This document shows positions 1 through 5,244 of a DNA stretch of 12,142 nucleotides, in pieces. The position numbers and the translations under genes are program-made. Position 1 is the first letter of the stretch, and each line of letters begins with the position of its first letter. Source of the DNA: Actinomycetes bacterium (GTDB lineage: Bacteria; Actinomycetota; Acidimicrobiia; Acidimicrobiales; Palsa-688); the NCBI GenBank assembly GCA_021846485.1, contig JAJZWW010000065.1, positions 1-12,142 of the forward strand, given 5' to 3'. The notes under the pieces were generated by a model. The model was not told the DNA's origin. It saw only the letters and a list, made by a program, of their open reading frames with translations, and made no database searches.

Positions 1-69
1 CTCCCGGTACCAGCGGTGAGCGGTGTGCTTGTCCACACCGACCCGCTCAGCCCATTCCGACAGGTTCAC
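1..69 (-). CDS. IS607-family serine recombinase (TnpA/OrfA), N-terminal fragment, runs off the left edge
   Basis: Reading the minus strand from a GTG at 67-69 gives 23 residues beginning VNLSEWAERVGV and ending HRWYRE. This is the typical N-terminus of IS607-group TnpA, a small serine recombinase that opens with a MerR-like helix-turn-helix (family pattern NLSEWAR..GV...TAYRWFREG). The catalytic serine-recombinase domain and the usual downstream tnpB lie beyond base 1. An alternative in-frame GTG sits at 97-99, but the recognisable family start is at 69. No good Shine-Dalgarno sequence is visible. The enzyme would catalyse movement of its element through a circular intermediate without terminal inverted repeats. 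The family call rests on about 20 residues, so it is strong in pattern but short. Confidence 0.72.
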   Translation of the reverse strand, partial: MNLSEWAERVGVDKHTAHRWYRE

Positions 70-123
70 GCCGACAGACCAGCACACACATCCGCTCACC
101 AGAGCGCGCGGGATGAGCAGCAG
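1..123 (-). mobile_element. Left portion of an IS607-family insertion sequence; exact boundary uncertain
   Basis: The recombinase start at 69 lies about 55 bases from where the neighbouring AtuA small-domain homology stops (after GDKG, near 127-130). IS607 elements lack terminal inverted repeats and normally have a short noncoding leader before tnpA, so the element end probably falls between about 115 and 130, near a GG dinucleotide in the minus-strand GACAAGGGC. The other end is outside the window. The junction is inferred from loss of homology on one side and the recombinase start on the other; no target duplication is expected. Confidence 0.55.
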
Positions 124-186
124 TCAGCAGCCCTTGTCGCCGAAGCGGGTCAGGGCCATGGCGCCCACGCGACGGCGGACCGTCAT
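124..186 (-). pseudogene. Truncated AtuA-like C-terminal (ferredoxin-fold) domain gene, interrupted after its GDKG motif
   Basis: The start codon at 184-186 overlaps the stop of the upstream AtuA remnant (ATGA at 183-186), the usual coupling for split AtuA large and small parts. Only 20 codons remain. They include ALTRFGDKG, which matches the conserved AHARSGDKG-type signature near the N-terminus of the AtuA small domain, normally about 100 residues long. A stop (TGA at 124-126) follows immediately and no AtuA-like sequence continues in any minus-strand frame. Instead an IS607-type recombinase begins about 55 bases further on. I infer that the gene was cut by that insertion. The small size makes the assignment depend on the motif plus its position behind an AtuA large-domain remnant. 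Confidence 0.55.
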
Positions 187-1025
187 GGTACCTCCCGCAC
201 CGCGACGTGCGCCGTGACCCGGTCCTTGGGCACGAGGGCCGGCCAGAAGGCGACGACCTCGCTCGGCTTGGGCCGGCCGGCGGAGAAGCCGGTGAGCCCC
301 GAGGGACCCGCGGTGAGGAGAGCGGCGATCTCCCGGCAGAAGCGGCCGACCCGAGCGCGGTCGGCGTGCCGCACCCCGACACGCAGGACCATCTCGACGG
401 GGTCGGCGTCGACGAGCGGGACCATGCCGGGGAAGCTGGCACGCCGGCGACCCGCACCCGGTCGCCGCCCTCGTCGAACAGGCGAAAGCTGGTGAGATCG
501 GCGACGACATCGGGCGTCAGGTACCGGGCCGGGTCGCCGATCTCCTAGAGGACCTGGGCGGTGACGGTGTCCACGGTGACCATGCCGCCGGTGCCGGCCG
601 GCTTGGTGACCCAGAACGTCCCGTCGGGGTCCACCTCGACGATCGACCAACCGATGGCTGCGGGATCGGGGACTTCCGGCCAGCGGTCGAAGTTCCCGCC
701 GGTGGCCTGCGTGCCGCACTCGACGACGTGGCCGGCGACGGCGCCAGCGGCCAGCCGGTCCCAGTCGTCGGCCTCCCACCGGTGCTCGTGGACCAATGGC
801 CGAGGACGAGGGCCGCGTCGGCGACCCGGCCGGTGACGACCACTCGGCGCCCTGGGCGCGCGCGGCGGCAATAGGGGCTGCCCCGAGGTAGGCGTTGGCC
901 GACAGGACCCGCTCGAGGTGGGCTGCGATCGCCTCACCGGTGTCGAGGTTGGCCAGGTGACCCTCCGAGGCCAGCTCCGGGAGCCCCTCGGTGATGTCGT
1001 CACCGTCGACCACCCCGATGCGCAC
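183..1025 (-). pseudogene. Decayed AtuA / DUF1446 family gene (acyclic terpene utilisation-like acyl-CoA pathway protein)
   Basis: Stitching three minus-strand frames gives a clear AtuA/DUF1446 protein. From 1025 it reads VVDGDDITEGLPEL, then NLDTGEAIAAHLERVLSANA. From about 853 a second frame gives VVVTGRVADAALVLG. From about 795 a third gives LVHEHRWEADDWDRLAAG, VECGTQATGGNF and VTKPAGTGGMVTVDTVTAQV. Lesions: the first roughly 100 residues are absent; one-base deletions lie near 853 and 795; TAG at 545-547 replaces the usual tyrosine before EIGDPARYLTPDVV; near 430-440 the frame changes and about 50-60 family residues are missing. The C-terminus (MVLRVGVRHADRARVGRF to EVP) then ends at 183. 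The family acts in acyclic terpene and leucine/isovalerate-type catabolism; its exact reaction is not settled. The alternative of sequencing errors would not explain the missing N-terminus and internal deletion. Confidence 0.8.
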
Positions 1026-1112
1026 CCGCCGATGCGCACCGCTTCCCGGCTACCATGTGATTGGCCCACTTGTCCTCCGCCCCCGTTTCCTGTGGCGTCA
1101 ACCGCTCCCGGC

Positions 1113-1128
1113 GTTAACCACCGTTAAC
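1113..1128. repeat. Paired GTTAAC palindromes between the HAD gene and the AtuA remnant
   Basis: Two copies of the 6-bp palindrome GTTAAC lie 10 bp apart (1113-1118 and 1123-1128), separated by CACC. They begin 7 bases beyond the HAD stop codon, in an AT-richer island of an otherwise very GC-rich stretch. A one-turn spacing fits a dimeric protein site, but no binding protein can be named. The stretch 1026-1134 holds no other recognisable gene. Confidence 0.35.
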
Positions 1129-1134
1129 AGCCCA

Positions 1135-1620
1135 TCAGTCGTAGTAGCCGGAGTGGAGGTAGATGCAGGGGACCCCCTCGGCGCCGAACATCGCCACGTT
1201 GCGGCGGTCGTCCTCGAACGCGAGGCGCGGGTCGAGACCCGCGGCCCGCAGCTCGGCCACCGAGCGGCGTTTGAACTCCCGGGCGGCCGAGTAGTCCCCG
1301 CGGTCGCGCATCACGAGCAGGTCCCAGCGCAGACCGTGGCGCGCCAGCCAGGCGAGGGTCTGCGGGTGCACCCGCACCGGGCGGCCGGTCAGGAGGACCA
1401 CCACCAGATCGGGGGCGAGCAGCTCGGCGAGGCGGGCGAGCTCGCCGAAGGGTGGGTCGTCGCCGACGGCGTCGAAGAACGCTTCCCAGTCCCGCCGGGG
1501 TCCCTCCAGGTGGTGCTGGCGGGAGGCGGCGTCGGAGAGCACCCCGTCCAGGTCGAACAGCACCGCCGCCCCGGCACGGACCCTCCCCTCGCGCCACCAC
1601 CAGTTGGGCGGCGATCCCAT
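1135..1620 (-). CDS. Small HAD-superfamily hydrolase, polynucleotide kinase 3'-phosphatase-like
   Basis: This intact 161-residue protein carries all four HAD motifs in order. Motif I is FDLDGVLSD (nucleophile D23, acid D25), motif II is the threonine in LLTGRP (T78), motif III is a lysine in EFKRRS (K117), and motif IV is the acidic pair in AFEDDRRN (D137, D138). The pattern resembles the stand-alone phosphatase domain of T4 polynucleotide kinase/PseT-like proteins, found widely in actinobacteria. It should be a soluble Mg-dependent phosphatase, but its substrate cannot be told from sequence. The ATG at 1618-1620 is preceded by GGAGGGG (1630-1636) nine bases upstream. The open frame continues much further upstream only as antisense to the divergent gene. 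The short N-terminal NWWWREG segment precedes the catalytic domain. Confidence 0.82.
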   Translation of the reverse strand: MGSPPNWWWREGRVRAGAAVLFDLDGVLSDAASRQHHLEGPRRDWEAFFDAVGDDPPFGELARLAELLAPDLVVVLLTGRPVRVHPQTLAWLARHGLRWDLLVMRDRGDYSAAREFKRRSVAELRAAGLDPRLAFEDDRRNVAMFGAEGVPCIYLHSGYYD

Positions 1621-1905
1621 CCCCGCCGACCCCTCCGGCCGGCCCGGTCGGTGCCCGCCGGGCTCGGGAGCCGCGTCCGGGGCCTCCCCGCCCGACGAGC
1701 CCGGCCCGCCTCGGTCGTCGCCTTTCCCCTCCTCCCGCCACCCCGGGCCGCCACCCGGTGCGGCGCGGCGGGAACTGGCGGGGTCGTCGCTCACGCCTCG
1801 AGAAGCTACCTGGAGAAAGACCCCGCCCGACGCTCCGGGACCTCCCCGGGAGGCTAGCTTCTCGCGGCGACCCGAGCCCCGCTGGCGCGGCGGGTCCCCG
1901 CTGTC
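1621..1905. promoter_or_regulatory. Divergent intergenic region between the HAD gene and the fusion-protein gene
   Basis: This 285-base interval separates two genes that point away from each other, so it should hold promoters for both. No good TTGACA-type -35 box is visible. The arms of the inverted repeat at 1799-1808 and 1855-1864 each read TAGCTTCTCG outward, so each arm offers a TANNNT-type -10 hexamer (TAGCTT) facing its own gene. The one facing right ends 45 bases before the ATG at 1906; the one facing left is about 180 bases from the HAD start. Promoter placement is inference. No coding sequence, tRNA or riboswitch was recognised here. Confidence 0.45.
1799..1864. repeat. Perfect 10-bp inverted repeat with 46-bp spacer and an inner palindrome
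   Basis: CGAGAAGCTA (1799-1808) is exactly complementary in reverse to TAGCTTCTCG (1855-1864). Inside the spacer lies CCTCCC-C-GGGAGG (1841-1853), a second hairpin-forming palindrome. The arms are AT-richer than the surroundings. The right arm contains TAG (1855-1857), which is also the in-frame stop that limits the start of the downstream gene. The structure could be an operator for a dimeric regulator acting on both divergent promoters, or a leader hairpin; neither can be decided from sequence. Confidence 0.6.
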
Positions 1906-4900
1906 ATGGCCGACCCACCCGCACCCGCCCGACCAGTCCCCGACCTGCTGGCCGTCGCCGTCCCCGCCGGCGGCTCGGTCCTGGTAGCCGCCGACCTGCA
2001 CCTCGCCCCGCAGCCCACACCGGGCCGCAACGTGGCCCTCGGCGCCCTCGCCGCCGCCCTCCGCTCGGGGACCGGTCCGGGCGCGCTGGTCCTCGCCGGC
2101 AACACCTTCGCCGACCCCGGGCGCTCCGACGGACCAGCCCCGGTGGCCGGCGTCCTCGCCGACCATCCCCGTCTGGTGGGCGCCGTCCGGGAGTGGGCCG
2201 ACGCGGCGCCGGAACGCCGGGTGGTGGTCCTCCCCGGCGACCGCGACGCCCACATCGGCTGGCCGGGCTGCTCCCGCGACGAGGTGGAGCAAGCCCTCGG
2301 CGCGACCGTCGCCCGGGCCGTCGAGCTGGAGGTCGAGGCCGGCTGCGGCTGGCGGCGGGTGCGCGTCGAGTCCGGCCGGCAGTGCGACGAGCTGTCCCGG
2401 GTCGACGACCCGGGAGATCCTGCCGCGACGCCGCTCGCCCACCACCTCCGCCGGGAGGTCATCCCCGCGGTGGCCGCCGGACCGGAGGCGCCGGCGACGC
2501 CGGCGGCAGGGTCGACCGGGAGGTCGGGGCGGGGCGGGGCGCGCGCCGCCCGCCTGCGCCGCGCCGGTCTCGGGCGCGACTGGCTCGACGGAGCCGAGCT
2601 GCTCGACGACCCCGCTGCCTTCCCCCGCTTCCTCGCCTCCCGGCTCACCTACCGGATGCTCCTGCGCTGGGCGTGGCTGCTCGCCGTCCCGGTGGTCGTG
2701 GCCGTCGCCCTGCACCTCCCGCTTCTGGTCCTGGCCTCCGCCCGGGGGATCGGCGACCACGGCCCGCGGGCGGTGATCCTCGCCTTCAGCGTGATCGTCG
2801 AGCTGGGACTGCTGATCACCATCGGCCTGGGCGCCCTGCGGCGCACCTGGACGACCCTGTCGGGGGTGTCGCTCGGGGCAGCCTCACGCGAGCCCAACCG
2901 GGCTGCCCGCGACCGCGCCCGGACCCTGATCGCCAGCGGGTACCACGGCGTGGTGAGCGCCCACACCTGCCGGGCGGAGCTGACCGATCTGGTCGGGGGC
3001 TTCTTCGCCAACCCCGGCTGCGTGGCCGACGTGGTCACCGAGCACCGGCCCCGGGTCCCCGGGCTGGGCCTGCCGCCCGCCTTCCTCGCCCACCGCCAGG
3101 CCTCCTGGCTGGTGCTCGAGGCCGGCAGCGAGCTGCACGTCCGGCTCCTCCTCGCCCGGACGGCGCTGCCCGGCGCCAGCCTCGGGGAGCGCCTGGCGAC
3201 CCACCCCCTCCGGGCGGTCGGCAGCCAGGACCTGCGGCCCGAGGTGGTTGGATCGCTCCCGCTCGGGGAGAGCTGGCCGGTCGAGCCGAGCGGGCAGCTG
3301 CGCCGGAGGCGGGTGCGCCGCTGGGCTTCGCTGTTCGTCGCCGCGGCCGCGCTCGTCTCGCTCGTCTCGGCCTTCTCCGAGCCGCTGCGCGACCGACTGG
3401 CCCTCATCCGCCAAATCGTCCCCATCGCCGTGCCGGAGGCGGCAGCCGCGCTCACCGCCCTCGCCGGCGTGGCCCTGCTGGTCCTCGCCCGCGGGGTGCG
3501 CCGGGGGCAGCGGCGCCCCTGGGCGATCACCCTCGCCCTGCTCGGGGCCAGCGCGGTCACCAACGTGTTGAAGGGCGTGGACGTCGAAGAGGCCCTCGTC
3601 TCCCTGGCGGTCGCCGGCTACCTGTGGCTCAACCGGGCCGACTTCCGCGCGGCGACCGACCCGCCCCGCCTACGTAAGGACCTGCTGCGTTGGGCGGTGG
3701 TCACCGCCCTCACCGTCGCCGCCGGCACCGGGGGCATCGAGCTCGGCGTCGTCATCCGCACACTCGTCGCTCACCGCGAGGCCCGCCACCCCCGGCCCCA
3801 CCACCCGCCGCTCCGGCCCTTCTCGATCAGCTGGACCCGGGCCCTGCAGGCCACCGTGGAGCGCATGGTCGGGGTCGGCCACGTCTTCCTGCCGCGGGTC
3901 ATCGCCCGGTTCGCCGACCCGACAATGGCCGCCGCGGCGAGCGGCCTGGCCCTGCTGCTGGCGGCGGCCGCGTCCCGCCCGGCGCTCGCCCGACGCCGGG
4001 GTGCGACCGACACCGGGGCCGATGCCGCCCGGGCCCGGGCCCGGGCGGTGGTCACCCGCCACGCCTCGGGTACCCTCGACTACTTCGCGCTCAGACCCGA
4101 CAAGGACTTCTTCTTCTGGGGCGACACGGTCGTCGCCTACGCGCTGCACGGGGCGGTGTGCCTGGTCTCCCCCGACCCGGTGGGCCCGATCACCGAGAGG
4201 GAGCCGGCGTGGAGGGCGTTCCGCGGCTTCGCCGACGAGCACGGCTGGACCGTCGGGGTGCTCGGCGCCGGCGAGGAGTGGCTCCCGGTCTACCGGGCGA
4301 CGGGGATGCGCACCATCTACGTGGGGGACGAGGCGGTCGTGCGCACCGACCGGTTCTGCCTGGAGGGCGGGAGGTTCAAGGGGCTCCGCCAGGCGGTCAA
4401 CCGGGTGGCCAGGCACGGCTACACGGTGAGCTTCCACGACCCCGCCGACCTCGACGCCGAGCTGCGGACCTCGCTGCGGGAGGTCATGGGCAAGAGCCGC
4501 CGGGGCGACGTCGAGCGGGGCTTCTCGATGACCCTCGGGCGGGTCTTCGACCCCGACGACGTCGGGCTCCTGCTCGCCGTGGTCCACGCCCCCTCCGGAG
4601 AGCCGGTGGCATTCTGCCAGTACGTTCCCGCACCGGGGATCGACGGCTATTCGCTCGACCTGATGCGCCGGGACGCCGGCGACCACCCCAACGGGCTGGT
4701 CGACTTCGCGGTGGTCGAGACCATCCGCCACCTGGCCGCCGAGGGTAGCAAGGGCCTCGGGCTCAATTTCGCCACCCTGCGCGCGGTGATCGCCGGCGAG
4801 TCCGGCGACGGGGCCTGGCAGCGAGCCCAGGCCTGGGTGCTGCGCAGGATGGGCGGATCGATGCAGATCGAGTCCCTCTGGCGCTTCAACGCCAAGTTCG

Positions 4901-5244
4901 ACCCCGACTGGCTGCCCCGCTACGCCGTCTACGACGCCCCGGAGAACGCCGTGGCAGTGGCGCTGGCCGTCGCCCGGGCCGAGTCGTTCTGGGAGCTGCC
5001 GGTGATCGGTCGCTTCCTCGTCCCCCGGCAAGACCCGGCCGGTGGGGCCGGCAGGGACAGGGGCGGCGCGACTGGCACCGGGGTGCGCGACGGGCCGGGT
5101 GAGAGCGTGGTGAGCGGCGCCGGCGACCAGCGCCGGCACGGACCCCGCCCCGCCCCGCGGCCGGTAAGGACCCGGGTGAAGGCGGCGGTCGCCGGCAGGC
5201 AGTTCGCCAGTGCTTCCGGACAGGTACGGAAGGATCCGCGATGA
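1906..5244 (+). CDS. Membrane fusion protein: degenerate calcineurin-like phosphoesterase plus DUF2156/MprF-type aminoacyl-phosphatidylglycerol synthase domain
   Basis: This 1112-residue protein has three parts. Residues about 14-165 plus 340-430 form a metallophosphoesterase-like domain: VAADLHLAP (D30, H32), LVLAGNTFAD (N66), VVLPGDRDAHI (D112, R113), GRQCD (157-161) and SAHTCRAEL (H353, C355) followed by FFANPG. Two membrane helices (about 252-275 and 289-312) sit inside this domain, before the last motif. Residues about 473-690 hold roughly six further helices in the arrangement typical of DUF2156 membrane proteins (LARGVRRGQRRPWA, then LKGVDVEEAL). Residues about 706-1040 are the DUF2156/LPG-synthase C-terminal domain (TLDYFALRPDKDFFFWG, FKGLRQAVNRVARHGY, WRFNAKFDPDWLPRYAVY), which in MprF transfers an amino acid from aminoacyl-tRNA to phosphatidylglycerol. 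A basic Gly/Ala/Arg tail (about 1040-1112) ends the protein. ATG 1906 is the first start after an in-frame TAG at 1855 and has only a weak ribosome site. The stop overlaps the next start. Substrate and amino acid are unknown. Confidence 0.82.
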   Translation: MADPPAPARPVPDLLAVAVPAGGSVLVAADLHLAPQPTPGRNVALGALAAALRSGTGPGALVLAGNTFADPGRSDGPAPVAGVLADHPRLVGAVREWADAAPERRVVVLPGDRDAHIGWPGCSRDEVEQALGATVARAVELEVEAGCGWRRVRVESGRQCDELSRVDDPGDPAATPLAHHLRREVIPAVAAGPEAPATPAAGSTGRSGRGGARAARLRRAGLGRDWLDGAELLDDPAAFPRFLASRLTYRMLLRWAWLLAVPVVVAVALHLPLLVLASARGIGDHGPRAVILAFSVIVELGLLITIGLGALRRTWTTLSGVSLGAASREPNRAARDRARTLIASGYHGVVSAHTCRAELTDLVGGFFANPGCVADVVTEHRPRVPGLGLPPAFLAHRQASWLVLEAGSELHVRLLLARTALPGASLGERLATHPLRAVGSQDLRPEVVGSLPLGESWPVEPSGQLRRRRVRRWASLFVAAAALVSLVSAFSEPLRDRLALIRQIVPIAVPEAAAALTALAGVALLVLARGVRRGQRRPWAITLALLGASAVTNVLKGVDVEEALVSLAVAGYLWLNRADFRAATDPPRLRKDLLRWAVVTALTVAAGTGGIELGVVIRTLVAHREARHPRPHHPPLRPFSISWTRALQATVERMVGVGHVFLPRVIARFADPTMAAAASGLALLLAAAASRPALARRRGATDTGADAARARARAVVTRHASGTLDYFALRPDKDFFFWGDTVVAYALHGAVCLVSPDPVGPITEREPAWRAFRGFADEHGWTVGVLGAGEEWLPVYRATGMRTIYVGDEAVVRTDRFCLEGGRFKGLRQAVNRVARHGYTVSFHDPADLDAELRTSLREVMGKSRRGDVERGFSMTLGRVFDPDDVGLLLAVVHAPSGEPVAFCQYVPAPGIDGYSLDLMRRDAGDHPNGLVDFAVVETIRHLAAEGSKGLGLNFATLRAVIAGESGDGAWQRAQAWVLRRMGGSMQIESLWRFNAKFDPDWLPRYAVYDAPENAVAVALAVARAESFWELPVIGRFLVPRQDPAGGAGRDRGGATGTGVRDGPGESVVSGAGDQRRHGPRPAPRPVRTRVKAAVAGRQFASASGQVRKDPR
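5228..5234 (+). promoter_or_regulatory. Ribosome binding site of the acetoacetyl-CoA synthetase gene
   Basis: GGAAGGA lies six bases before the ATG at 5241, inside the last codons of the preceding gene. It supports this start and translational coupling through the ATGA overlap at 5241-5244. Confidence 0.6.

Noticed and set aside
16..548. Plus-strand open frames across the left end
   Set aside because: No motifs. The minus strand reads clearly as AtuA and IS607 recombinase fragments.
1621..2760. Minus-strand open frame extending the HAD gene upstream to a 541-residue protein
   Set aside because: The extra part is antisense to the fusion gene and shows no family pattern. The HAD domain has its own ATG and ribosome site at 1620.
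1452..3677. 741-residue plus-strand open frame
   Set aside because: Arg/Pro/Gly-rich shadow frame of the fusion gene, with no recognisable motifs.
3670..5139. 489-residue minus-strand open frame opposite the DUF2156 domain
   Set aside because: Antisense shadow created by high GC at third positions. The plus strand carries the recognised domain.
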